NCBI GenBank assembly: GCA_030374765.1
Contig: JARGXX010000034.1
Location: 62,001-126,000 of the forward strand
Length of the DNA: 64,000 nucleotides
Direction: 5' to 3'
Source: Agarophyton chilense
Lineage: Eukaryota > Rhodophyta > Florideophyceae > Gracilariales > Gracilariaceae
The notes under the pieces were generated by a model. The model ran no database searches and was not told the origin of the DNA. It saw only the letters and a list, made by a program, of their open reading frames with translations. Of the stretch, positions 1 through 9,894 are shown piece by piece (the first letter of the stretch is position 1; each line of letters opens with the position of its first letter). Both the position numbers and the translations under genes were made by a program.

Positions 1-532
1 GAATCATCGGTCATGCAGCTCCGGGCGAGCTACCATCTAGGTGTTGTCAGCCACGTGTAGTGTTGACAAGTACCTTATGGTTGAGTAATTGTTAGTGATA
101 GTAATTCTAATTCTGTGTATTTTAGTACAGTAGTTGAGTGGCCAGGTCTCTGACACTATGTCAGAGACCGTGCCTTGCTGGCACCTCCCGGGTGATCTAG
201 AGAGGGCAGTCCACTGCATATAGGGAACTGCACCTCCCCCACCCTAATCTGATAAAGACAGGCATCACTTGAGTCACGATTATACCTTTTGGTTCATCTT
301 TTCTCAAATACCACACAGGCTTTCCCGCGCGTCGACGCCTACCACCGTTCACCTACACTGTATAGGCTAGTTGCACCGCCGTTTCCCCCTGCGGGTTTTT
401 ACGGTGCCCTGTTACCATCGAGGTTTACTACGTCTACCTTCTAAGGTTGAGCGTCAACACGCTTCCTACGGTTGAGCGTCACTACGCTCCCGAGACAAGA
501 CAGTAACATACCCCAAAGGTGATGGTACTACA
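1..532 (+). mobile_element. Tail of Gypsy element H: integrase C-terminus and 3' LTR
   Basis: The first 60 bases encode the end of a Gypsy integrase (residues resembling QLRASYHL then VVSHV and a stop), and a 472-bp LTR (61-532, TGTTGACA to ACTACA) follows directly. The same arrangement recurs at 53230-53831, which defines the LTR ends. The body of this element lies left of the window, so its completeness cannot be judged. The two LTR copies differ at roughly one base in eight by eye, so the family is old. Immediately right of the LTR lies a short piece of Copia B, so H appears to sit inside or against Copia B. Family assignment rests on the integrase tail and its counterpart at 53.3 kb. Confidence 0.75.
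145..169. repeat. Perfect 11-bp hairpin inside LTR H
   Basis: GGTCTCTGACA (145-155) is followed by a 3-base loop and its exact reverse complement (159-169). The other copy of this LTR keeps a 10-bp stem with a 5-base loop at 53469-53493. Shorter inverted repeats follow on its right (GTGCC/GGCAC near 170-185). This may be an RNA hairpin in the LTR transcript; its role is unknown. Confidence 0.85.
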
Positions 533-594
533 GAACTGTATGAAGCGATGCAAATTCCATCTGATGTTTGGAAACTTCAAATGGAGGGTGTTCA
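533..594 (+). mobile_element. Copia B fragment left of the Copia A insertion
   Basis: This 62-bp stretch lies between LTR H and the 5' LTR of Copia A. Its last bases, GTTCA, match the first bases after the Copia A 3' LTR (GTTCC at 5631), as expected for a 5-bp target duplication. Its conceptual translation suits the end of a Copia reverse transcriptase just before the conserved Tyr-Arg segment that continues at 5631. It is therefore read as the left side of the Copia B site split by Copia A. Too short to classify alone. Confidence 0.6.
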
Positions 595-893
595 TATTAA
601 TATGACGACCGGTCATATTTGAATTGCTCTCTAATTCTTGTCTTCGGGTTTCTTAATGATGCAACTTTCTGGTTGTCTTACTATCTTACTTGGCACCTGT
701 TTATGTCTCCTGGGGTGCTGTAGTTTGCATGTCTTCGCTTCATATGCATTGTTGTTTGCTACTTAATGACTATCTGAGTCTTGCTTGTAAAACCACGGGA
801 GAACGCTATCCTGTGCTTGGGTGTACTTTTTTTCTACGCCTTGTTTGTGTTATCGAATTTTATCGATTTCAGGTTACAGCCCAACTATTCTTA
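595..893 (+). repeat. Copia A 5' LTR (299 bp)
   Basis: Starts TATTAATATGACGACC and ends ACTATTCTTA. Both ends and the length agree with 5332-5630. The termini are TA...TA rather than TG...CA, but the flanking GTTC duplication supports these boundaries. Confidence 0.9.
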
Positions 894-894
894 A

Positions 895-909
895 TTATGG
901 GCCCAGCGC
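895..909 (+). other. Copia A primer-binding site overlapping gag start
   Basis: TTATGGGCCCAGCGC directly follows the 5' LTR. It is complementary to the anticodon arm of eukaryotic initiator tRNA-Met (GCTGGGCCCATAA), the internal half-tRNA primer known from Drosophila copia. The ATG at 898 within it opens the gag frame (Met-Gly-Pro), so priming site and start codon coincide. Confidence 0.8.
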
Positions 910-3487
910 CCCAGTCAAACCTTTCGTCAAGGCCTAACTTCTCTTCGGGTGCAAGATCACCTTCTTGGACCGACGGCAACGGTGACCAAGAATTATTTCG
1001 TGATGCTGTTCGTTCGTGGCAAATGTTCCACAATGCGCTAACCGACTCCAACAGCAATAAAATTCCTACTACTTTTCAAGCCATTTGTCTAAAGTCTCAA
1101 CTGTTCGGACGTGCCAAAGACCTTTGTTCTGGAATTATGGACCAGCAGTTGACTGCCGATGGAGCTGTACAATTGTTAGTTGGAAATGTATATCAAAGAG
1201 ATTCCTTGACTGTTGTTAGTGACGCATATCGTGCTTTCAACGCTGTCTGGAATACCCGTTGTGGGAACACTGAAAGTATGAAGAACTTTGAGTCTAGGCT
1301 CTCTGCACAGATTGCAAAATTCAATTCCATTTCCACAACGTCGAAGCTTCTGGAATGTATCACAGCTCTCATGCTGCTATCTAATTCTTCGATTGATGAC
1401 TCACAGCGAGTATCACTACTAGCAGCAGCTGCATCAGCTGCTGAGAACTTAAATTCACAGTCATCTAATGATGAATTTCTGAGTGCAATAACATACCAGT
1501 CTGTCTCGTCTGTCATCAAGCAGTGTGACAAGTCTGCACTTGCAATAAGTTCTATGGATTCCCTCATTGCTAGTTCTGCTGGAACTACGAGTCATGGGAA
1601 CGTGCGCTACAATGGAAACAATATCACAATGAACTTTCCTTGTGACAAGTATGGAAAGTATGGTCATTGGAAAAGGAACCATAAACCTGACGGATCCTTA
1701 CCATTACACATGAAGTCGTTTGACGCACCTCAGAACGGAAACTCACAAAATTCTAGTGACGTATATTCATCTACCTCGGACTATGCATCTACCGGTTACG
1801 ATAAGGGTAAGAAGAAATGTGTTTCTTTGAACATGGCTACAATTTCCGGATCTTCAGCATCATTGCCTGCATTAGGTCAACCTGGCCGGTTAGTTGATGA
1901 CGGAGCACCTTACTAGGCAATTGGACAGGTCGAAATGAACCTTCTCACCGGAAATGCTGGATTACAGACTAATAGGAAGCTGGAGAAAAAACCTAAGGCC
2001 CTCAATGGTCACACACACTTGCAGTATGGTACAGAAAAACATGCCAGTCCAGCTCGTCGCATTTTAGGATCCACTGTGCTCACAGCAAATTATGACAGTG
2101 GAAGTTCTGTCAACATAACAAATCTAGTCCTTGAAGGCTCATCGCAGTGGGTAATTGCCACAAATGTTACAAGGAAGGTCAATATAAAGCACCTTGAAAG
2201 AAAAGGTCTAGCATTTGTCATAGATGGAAATGTCGACCATATCTCTATGGTTGACCAATAGTTCTTAAGCTATGTACCACTGGTTACTTTCATCGAAAAA
2301 GAAAAGGGTAAGTCAACTTTTTCATGTCTAAGTGCTGTAACTCTAGATAATATACAATGGAAGGAACTTAAGAAAGTAATCGATAAAGTACACAAGCATT
2401 TATGTGGACATGCAAGCTTTACAGATTATAAGCTTCTTCTGGAAAGTAATAACCTTTTGAATGACACAATAGCCTCCTATGTTGCAAGAACCATGGAAGA
2501 GTGCACAGCTCGTCGTTGCACTGCTGTACCGCAGCCTAATAGGAAGGTATCGATCAGCTCTTTATCAAAGAGTTTCAACGAGGTCTTATGCGTGGATCAC
2601 TTCAATCTGGATGAAATTCTCATCATGCATTGCATGGATCTTATTTCGAGATAATCAACAGCATACATTGTTTCTTCTAGCAAGCTTTATGATGCAGTAC
2701 TTGGATTTGAGGCCAGTTGGGTCAGGCAGTTCTGGTATCCTGATTCAATTCAAGCGGACAAGGCTTTCCAAATGGGCGAGTTCAAAGCTTACGCTGACAA
2801 GATGGGTATTCATATTCGGTCAGTTCCCCCTAAACGACACTCAAAGAACCCAATCGAGTCTAAACACAGCAAAATTTGCAATATATATCTGCGACTGAAG
2901 GAAGCTGCTGGCTCAGAATTTGACTCTAAGCTTGCTGCACACAAGGCAGTTTTTATATCAAATGATTTGTATGGTAATGACACTATGTCTGCCTTCGAAT
3001 TAGCAAAGGGTTTCACCAACGCCGTTGCTTCTAGACCTCAAGATTGTATTGTACCTGATAATGTCTTAGAAGCCCGTGAAAGGATGCAAGCTCGCCGTAA
3101 CTTAGCTCTTATTCTGCGATCAAACGCAGTTCACGAGTTACCTATTTTTGTTGGTGACCTTGTTGAGGTCTTCGAAAAGAAAGAGCACGAAAAGAAGTGC
3201 AAATGGTCAGTGGCTAAACCGATCCTCTCTATCAATTATGATGCCCTCTCTGTCTCTGTTCCTGGAAAGGCTGGACGCCAAATGTCTGTCGCTGTCGAAG
3301 ACATTCGCCCTGCCGTACCAAATAAGAGCAATATGAGCAAGATGATATTGACGAATTAGATGAGCTCCTTCACGAAAGATATTATGGTGTCACGGACCAT
3401 GATGTAAATGGTGCGGTAGAATCCTCTTATGAGGTTGAAGAACCTGTTGACGATGATTTTTCAACAGAGACCTCGAAGTCAGAACCT

Positions 3488-3650
3488 GCACTCGGTGACA
3501 GAATCTATGTTTTTTGGCCAATGGATGATCAGTTCTACGATGGTATCGTGCACTCTACAGCAGACGACGGACACCTAGAGATCCACTATGATGATGGTGA
3601 CACAGAATGTCTAGATATGACAAAGGAGCATTGGAAATTTGCAAGTGCAC
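3488..3650 (+). other. Tudor-like module in Copia A polyprotein
   Basis: The translation contains RIYVFWPMDDQFYDG, then a hydrophobic strand, HYDDGDTE, and finally EHWKF. This order (aromatic W-P, F-Y-x-G, Y-D-D-G-D-x-E, E-x-W) is that of Tudor-type readers such as the PDS5/ARID4 family. It lies after integrase and before reverse transcriptase, where Copia integrases have their variable C-terminal tail. An equivalent module is in Copia E (35524-35690) and in the duplicate copy (59338-59500). A role in targeting integration to chromatin is inference by analogy with Gypsy chromodomains. Confidence 0.6.
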
Positions 3651-5331
3651 TTGCTGCAAATTATGGTAAGATTTCAAGTGGTTTGGAGGTTACTAGTAAT
3701 GAAATCTCTCTGCTATTATCGATGCTAGACCACTTTCGAAACAAACCATTTCTCATTCACCAAGCGCAAGATTTGATCAGTTTCCTCTTGTCAATGCTTA
3801 CAGAACGGAGGAGGAGACTTTTTAAAGACTGTGCGACCTCTGCCTGAGAGTAAGGTTCAATCTGCGTCTAATACTATAAACAGTCATACACTGTACAAGT
3901 TGAAAAGGAATGATGATGGTTCATTGAAGCTTAAAGCTCGCATAGCACCTCACGGTAATGAAGACGATTTAAAGGACTCTCTAAGCAAATACTGCAGCAC
4001 ATGCCCTCCTAAAGGACTACGGATCCTCGAGTCCATAGCTTCTTTCTTTGGGTGGACTCTGTACAAAGCTGACGTCAAGGCAGCATTTCTACAGACTGGC
4101 ACAGCTCAGCGTGACGTGTACGTCAGACCACCGAGGGAGAGTGAGATGAAGGCTTCTCACCTTTGGCTTCTTTTAACTGCGGCATATGGATTGGTTAATG
4201 CTAACGCCAAGTGGCAAAATCAGTGTGACCAAGTAATGTGTGATATTGGACTCACGCAATCCACGCATGTTCCCCAGCTATTTTTTCAAAAGGAGAATGG
4301 AAAGCTTGTGCTAATCGTCGCGAAGATTGTCGACGACTTGAAGGCAGCAGGTGAAGGTTACCGGGCTATCGTTTTTCTAGAAAAGTTCAACAAAAAGTTT
4401 AAGTTTGGTGATGTTAACAATGGACCTGGAAAACTTCGCTTCTTTGGTATTAATGAAACCCAGAAGAGTGACTTTACCATAGACTGATGCAAATGATAAG
4501 CTTGATGGTGTTAGCGAATATCCCTTCTCTAGACATCGCCGAAAGAAGTATGAAGAGCCACTGAATAAGATAGAGAAGTCAGCATTTTCGTCTATCAACT
4601 GCTCGCTTGGATGGATAGGAACAGCTGCCGCTCCGTTTTTTTCATTCTAATCTAGCTATCTTCAGCAAAAGGCACCGGAAACTAAAGTGTGTCATTTGGT
4701 TGAGCAGGTTAACATCCTCAGAAAGCTAAAGAAGCTTGGCACCACAATTTCATATCCAAGACCAACGGACAAATTGGAGCGAGAAGTTTCTGTTCTTGTA
4801 TTTTCGGATGCGTCAAGGATAGATGATGTTGGTCAGTTAGGAGTGCTCACTCGTCTCTTCGTAGGAGTGATGAAGAGAAACGCAATTTATCATCCTATCT
4901 CTTGGATTTCTCACAAGTCTAAGGAGTTAGCCAAGAGTGTGCCTGCGGCAGAGATATTAGCTGCTGGTGAGGGAATTGACGAAGGGAAGGTAATTCCCAG
5001 TGTTTACTCTCAGTTGTTGGACATGAATATCCGTATGAGACTGCGTAGATTCCAAGGATTTATTCACTTCGATGTCAACTCAGAAAAACTCTATCGATAA
5101 GTCTATCAGGGGTGACGTTTGTTGTATCAGGTATGAGTTTCAGACTGGTGTTGTAGAGAAGATATCCTGGATACCTGGAAGCACTAATCTGTCCGACCCT
5201 CCGACAAAGAAAAACAGTAGTCTTACGGATGCCCTGAAACTGACATTCTTCACAGGTCGACTCTCCATCGACCTACACAGTGTCTCGGTAACAAAAAGTT
5301 CATAGAAGAACTATGGCTGAAAGGGGAGGAA

Positions 5332-5630
5332 TATTAATATGACGACCGGTTATATTTTAATTGCTCTGTAATTCTTGTCTTCGGGTTGCTTGATGATGCA
5401 ACCTTCTGGTCGTCTTACTATCTTACATGGCACCCGTTTATGTCTCCTGGGGTGCTGTAGTTTGCATGTCTACGCTTCGTATGCATTGTTGTTTGCTACT
5501 TATTGTCTATCTGATTCTTGATTGTAAAACCACGGAAGAACGCTATCCTGTGCTTGGATGTACCTTTTTTCTACGCCTTTTTTGTGTTATCGACGTGTAT
5601 TTATTTCCGGTTACAGCCCAACTATTCTTA
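5332..5630 (+). repeat. Copia A 3' LTR (299 bp)
   Basis: Matches 595-893 over its whole length with roughly 27 differences by eye. Preceded by the polypurine tract AAAGGGGAGGAA and followed by GTTCC, the right half of the target duplication. Confidence 0.92.
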
Positions 5631-6357
5631 GTTCCGTACCGCGAAAAGATAGGAAAACTGTTGTTTTTTTCCACTCGAACGAGGCCATACATCAGCACCG
5701 CTGATTTTATACGAGCGAAGTATGCTTTTTGTCCAATACTATCACAGTGTAAAGTGCTTCAACACGTTTTCGGGTTTGCGTTATCTGAAGGGCTCACTGA
5801 ATATGGTTTTTCCATTTCTAAGACCGAGAACACGACTATTCTGTCATGGTCTGAGGCAGATTGGAGAAAACGAAATGACTCCTGCAGATCGAGTAGTGGC
5901 TTGGTTATTCAAATGGGTGGTTCTACTGTAAAATAGGTCTCAAAGATGCAGTTGTCGGTGTCACTGTCGATTTGTGAGGCAGGGTTCTATGCATTATCAG
6001 AGTGCATAAGGAACAATGAATGGCTTCAGAAATTTCTTGATAAAATTGCAGTACTTATTTCAAATCCAACTACTGTACTGCGGGATAATCTGGGCAGCAT
6101 AAAATCGACGACGGAGGTTCAAGGTATTCCAAATCTTAAGCACATATCAATTCGGTATTGTAATGTGAAGAAAATCTTAAAGAGAGGAGATATAAGTGTA
6201 GAATACACACCCTTAGAAAAAAATCTAGCTGATCCTGTGACGAAGATTCTTCCAAATGCAGCGTTTGGACATCACCGCAGCAGCCTCGGAGTAGTTTCAC
6301 TACCTTCTTCAGAGGTCGTGTTGAAGAATGTGTAAAAATAGCGAGAAGCAAATAGAA
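5631..6357 (+). mobile_element. Copia B: RNase H end of an older Copia element
   Basis: Right of Copia A the sequence continues as the end of a different Copia polyprotein: VPYREKIGKLL, SWSEADWRKR, CEAGFYALSE, LRDNLGSIK, HISIRYCNVK and LADPVTKILP. These are the standard order of Copia RNase H motifs (acidic DW, E-A-x-Y, D-N, K-H-I-x-I-R-Y, A-D-x-x-T-K). The frame ends at 6335, and a purine-rich stretch and an LTR follow. It is a distinct subfamily from Copia A, which has a different RNase H end. Only the last part of pol lies in the window. It is broken, with at least one interruption besides the Copia A insertion. Confidence 0.85.
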
Positions 6358-6950
6358 TGGTGGAATATTCTATTTGATAATATGTGCATCTGCGTGTGCA
6401 GAATTGGAAACGTTTACGTACAGCAAGGACCATGCCGCATTCAGGCGACATATATGATGAAGTCACTACATCCTTAAGGATTCTTGAAGATGTTCTGAAA
6501 GGACGTCTTGCGTGTCTTTTCCCTTTGATAGTCTTTAGGTATTGGAAACTTTGGACGTAAAATTTAAAGATGACTATTTAAATATTACACTGCAGTTTAG
6601 AGCCATATAAAGACAGGCACAAAGCAGACTATGGTCATCGACTCAGATTTAAGCTTTGACGTTCACAGTTTGTATATTCTGTACGAAAAAATCCCATTGT
6701 ACGACGCACCGTCGTCAAGCAATGGTCTCACAAAGTCATCCTGCAATTTGAGTTCTTGTGTTCTTGGGCTTAATGGCACCATAATAAAGGTCAATGCCTT
6801 CTTTTGATCATCTTCTTGAGCTGGGGCATCAGTGCACCGTACTTCAGGTTTGAGTGTTCCATCCTTCCTGTGATTGTTGGACGGTCTAGATTGACTAGGC
6901 CAATCTGCATCAGTACAAGAGTAAGGACTGATAGTTCAATTGTTTTGACA
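6358..6950 (+). repeat. Copia B LTR (about 593 bp)
   Basis: Begins TGGTGGAATATTC just after the Copia B frame and purine tract and ends TTTTGACA, with TG...CA termini. It contains a TATA-like box (TATAAAG at 6606-6612). The sequence immediately after it is a primer-binding site, so this LTR stands between an upstream internal region and a downstream one. The boundaries are inferred from these features and from the 62207-62799 duplicate; no independent copy fixes them. Confidence 0.65.
6606..6612 (+). promoter_or_regulatory. TATA-like box in Copia B LTR
   Basis: TATAAAG in the middle of the LTR, the usual place for the U3 promoter. It is conserved in the duplicate at about 62455-62461. No start site can be seen directly. 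Confidence 0.4.
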
Positions 6951-7200
6951 GGTTATGGGCCCAGATTCATCGCTGTGGTTGCGGGGGTTCGATTCCCGAA
7001 ATGTGATGGCAGACCAAGGGATTGTACAGGTGTACGGTAGTGGAGAGATGTCCAGGGGAGAGGCAAGACTACACTGTAAGCTTGAGACCTCGGCTTGAGT
7101 AGTGACTACAGGTCGAGGGGGTTTGTTGAAAGGTCTAAATGGACTAGAACGCCCTGCATAACTACAAACAGAAAGTACTGATAGCTCAATCACTTTAACA
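6882..7200 (+). repeat. Diverged 70-bp direct repeat of the LTR end
   Basis: The segment 6882-6952 (GGTCTAGATTGACTAGG ... GACTGATAGTTCAATTG ... TTGACAG) recurs at about 7130-7200 (GGTCTAAATGGACTAGA ... TACTGATAGCTCAATC ... TTAACAG) with some 15 differences. Weaker similarity upstream of both suggests a larger duplicated LTR end with a period of about 248 bp. Both copies are kept in the duplicate at 62.7-63.05 kb. Confidence 0.6.
6951..6964 (+). other. Primer-binding site after Copia B LTR
   Basis: GGTTATGGGCCCAG matches the complement of the initiator tRNA-Met anticodon arm, as in Copia A, and again ATGGGCCCA opens a frame with Met-Gly-Pro. Its position directly after an LTR that itself follows a Copia RNase H end implies an internal-LTR-internal arrangement. 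The downstream internal region is lost after about 100 bases. Confidence 0.7.
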
Positions 7201-7327
7201 GTGATCATTTTTTCAGTGACCATATTTCTGGCAAGCGCGCAATGTGAGCTCGACTTTAGTTCAAGCAGTTTTCAGGTGTCAAACTAGGCCTTTTATTTTA
7301 GACCAGGTTTGGGTTGGACATTTGTAC

Positions 7328-7850
7328 CTATGTAGAAGCGTATTCAGCCGAAAGAGAATTCGACTTGTGCTCTAACAGTCTACCTGTGTCGCACTGACGC
7401 AAAACAGACTCTGTAGAGCTGTATGAAATAGCATCAGGGCATTTATCAGTAATCGTTTCCGTTTCAAAATCAAAGACTCGCGGAGCACAGTTTGTTAAAA
7501 AGATATCCGCTGAATACTTTCCACATTGGAGTTTGCCAGCAAGCAGAGACCACAAGAGCTTCTGATGACATGGTTGCCTTTCCATGTGCCTTTAATCTGG
7601 TCAATTGCGCTTGAAAGATCAATTCGAAGTTCTTAAAGGATTCGTTCGCGTTTTTCTTGGTCTTAAGAAGACAGTCCATAACTTGGTAAACATCAGTATC
7701 AACCGGCAGTAGATCTCGCTTGTACATTGCCTTCAAGATTTCAGTAACGCCTCGGTTTGACTCGATGATATTATCCCGTATCCACTTGTATAAATAGCGT
7801 ACTCGTTCGTAAAGCTGGTACAAAAGCACGATGCCTTGAAGGGTGGGAGG
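7328..7850 (-). mobile_element. Reversed Copia gag fragment
   Basis: On the minus strand the translation contains MYKRDLLPVDTDVYQ, KNANESFKNFELIFQAQ, TRLKAHGKATMSSEAL and FLTNCAPRVFDFETET. These match the gag of Copia E (MRDPLAVVSEVYQDF, NRNESVKNFESWFQ, SRLNAHGEGAKLSEALL, LANCAPRDSLFETNA) and, more distantly, Copia A. It is a broken piece with no LTR of its own visible, lying opposite in orientation to Copia A and B. It is duplicated at 63177-63699. Confidence 0.8.
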
Positions 7851-8372
7851 TAGTTTGCTTGGTATTGAATACTTTCACCATTTCTGGTGCGATGGCACGC
7901 GATTGGGGAAACGTCGTTGCAATTCGCGAGCATGTGTCTCTATGCGAACCGCAAATGCGCGCTGTTTTTCTGATGACCTCACTTTGATCTGGCATTGCGC
8001 TAGTACAGTAATTGGGTTGGATATTATATCAAAGTAGTTCTTATGAGTGTATTGTACATTACGATAGTTGCCATTAGAACCGCTGATGGCACAATCAACA
8101 CAATACCGTCAAACTATTAGTCATCTGGCTTGGCGGGGGTACGCATAAAAGGCGCTCATTCTTGAGCGGCAACTCACCAGAGAAGAACCCAACCCGGTGA
8201 GTGCCCGATTTTTTTCCCCCGGAGTTTGAGAATCCTTTGTTTACATCGCGTTACAGTAACTATCCAGCGATCAGTAGCCTATCCGTCAGACAGAACTCAG
8301 AACTCAACAACACTTGGATATGAATCCGGTAACAACGAGTGAGATTTCTACCGTTGGGATACGGCGATGGTA
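7851..8372. other. No gene seen; possible promoter and splice donor
   Basis: No convincing coding region. A CATAAAAGG box (8144-8152) is followed 45 bases later by a strong splice-donor-like sequence (CCCG|GTGAGT, GT at 8197-8198). This could be the promoter and first exon of a plus-strand transcript running into the Tc1 transposon at 8373. The duplicate copy breaks off at this box, at the window edge. Confidence 0.3.
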
Positions 8373-8520
8373 CAGTGCGTTTCAAAAACATATCCCTTTA
8401 CAAAAACTGCGCCAAAAAGGCATTTCACGTACTGTAGAGCACATTTCACAACAAATAAAAACCACTAAGTCAATAACACTGTTTCAAAAGTATATCCTTT
8501 ATACAATCATTCGCTCAATT

Positions 8521-9490
8521 ATGGCTCGTGGCGCACCTCTGACACGCTCTGAACAGCTCGAAATCATGGAATTAGTAGGTCAGGGTATGATTCCAGCAGA
8601 TATAGCCCGAAAACTCAAGCGCAGCCCAAAAACAATCAGCAACTTCATCAAAAACCCCGCTACATACGGAACAAAGCGTTCAACCGGCCGTCCTACGGCA
8701 CTATCCCCGGCCGATAAGCGCGGAATTAAGCGAGAACTATGTCGCAACACTTCATCTTGCGGGAAAATTGTCAAAAACCTACATTTGCCTCTATCAAGAT
8801 CTACAATATGGCGTGAAGTCAACCGTCAAAATTTGTTCAAGTACACAAAAATGAGGAAAACTTTTTTTTTAAAAGATAATCACAAGAAAAGTCGAGTTGA
8901 ATGGTGTGCTCAAAAGGCTTATTGGAAAACTGAATGGAATAATGTTATCTTTTCCGACGAAAAAAAGTTTAACCTTGATGGTCCAGATTGCTATAAATTT
9001 TATTGGCATGATCTACGAAAAGAAAAGAAGGAATTTGTGACTAGGTATTCAGGAGGCGCATCATTAATGGTTTGGGCTGAAATCTCCACTAAAGGAGCAA
9101 CTGATATGGCTTTTGTTGAAACTACAATGAACTCTGAGAAGTATGCTGAGGTTCTAGAAAACTATCTTTTACCTTTTTCATACTGTATGCACGGAGAAGA
9201 ATTCATTTTTCAGCAAGATAATGCCCCTGTGCATAAGTCCAATTATATGTAACAGTGGTTCAATATTCTAAATATGTCGGTTATGAAATGGCCTGCGCTC
9301 TCTCTTGACCTCAACCCTATCGAGAAAATTTGGGAAATGTTGGCTTTAATGCATTATGGGCAAGGAAGGCAATTTGATACAGTTTTTGATCTAAAAATTG
9401 TATCAAAGATTTTTGGGAAAAGAGTGACTGTTAGACTATCAATCTTTTTATAGAATCAATGCCAAAGCGTTGTATAAGTGTTATGCAGGC
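8521..9490 (+). pseudogene. Tc1 transposase, DD34E, interrupted
   Basis: Cut-and-paste transposase. ATG at 8521 (MARGAPLTRSEQ) is chosen because paired-like helix-turn-helix domains follow at once (residues about 5-55, MIPADIARKLKRSPKTISNF; then GRPTALSPADKRGIKRE and SRSTIWREVNR). Upstream in-frame codons from 8314 lie in the inverted repeat. Catalytic residues: first Asp in VIFSDEKKF, second Asp in FQQDNAPVH, Glu in DLNPIEKIW, with 34 residues between the last two. A TAA interrupts the frame at 9250-9252, eleven codons after the second Asp. A one-base loss near 9400 (relative to the 3' duplicate) shifts the C-terminus. Length without breaks would be about 320 residues, normal for Tc1. It is not expected to be active. 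Confidence 0.85.
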
Positions 9491-9894
9491 TTAAAGAGCA
9501 AAAATAAACTACTGAACTCGCGTTAGAATAAAAAGGATGCAATAAATGTTATGTTTTTGAAATAGTTTTTTCACTCGAAAAATTTTCACACTGATTTTGT
9601 TAGTTTTACTGTAGGCAAAACGTCGATTTTTGGAAAATTTGCGCGAGGGATATGGTTTTGAAACAGACTTCACAAAAAAGCAGAGAATGCTTGTTTGCGT
9701 TTTGTTCATTTCAGGTTGCACCCAATAGCCGCTGAGCTCTTTTCTGTCACGCAATGTCACTCACACGTGTTGCAAGCATGTCAGCTTACAAGCGAGAAAC
9801 CTCTTTTTTTACGGACATATTGCCAAATAATCTTATATTACCGGATTCATCAGAGGCAGTTGCAAGAGAAAAGCTGCCTGTTGTTCCGAGAACA

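Larger units (their letters stand above)
595..5630 (+). mobile_element. Copia element A, complete with both LTRs, degenerate
   Basis: A 5.04-kb Ty1/Copia element bounded by 299-bp LTRs (595-893 and 5332-5630) and a near-perfect 5-bp target duplication (GTTCA/GTTCC). Parts in Copia order: primer-binding site just after the 5' LTR; gag about 898-1915 with a zinc-knuckle region near 1640-1680; protease near 2050-2260; integrase about 2380-3090 (His/Cys end, then a core containing NPIESKH); a Tudor-like module at 3488-3650; reverse transcriptase about 3880-4480 (KADVKAAFLQT, AYGLVNANAKW, VDDL); RNase H about 4790-5300; and a purine tract AAAGGGGAGGAA ending at 5331. The coding region is broken, with about six or more interruptions. 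LTRs are about 91 percent identical, so the insertion is old. It sits inside Copia B. Everything from 2694 on is duplicated at 58545-61478. Confidence 0.92.

Noticed and set aside
6925-7006. Possible tRNA gene (A-box-like TAGTTCAATTG and exact B-box)
   Set aside because: The T-arm folds, but the acceptor and anticodon stems do not pair, and part of the stretch is the Copia primer site. Not called as a tRNA.
8314-8520. N-terminal extension of the Tc1 transposase
   Set aside because: It starts without ATG and lies over the left inverted repeat; the helix-turn-helix domain begins right after the ATG at 8521.
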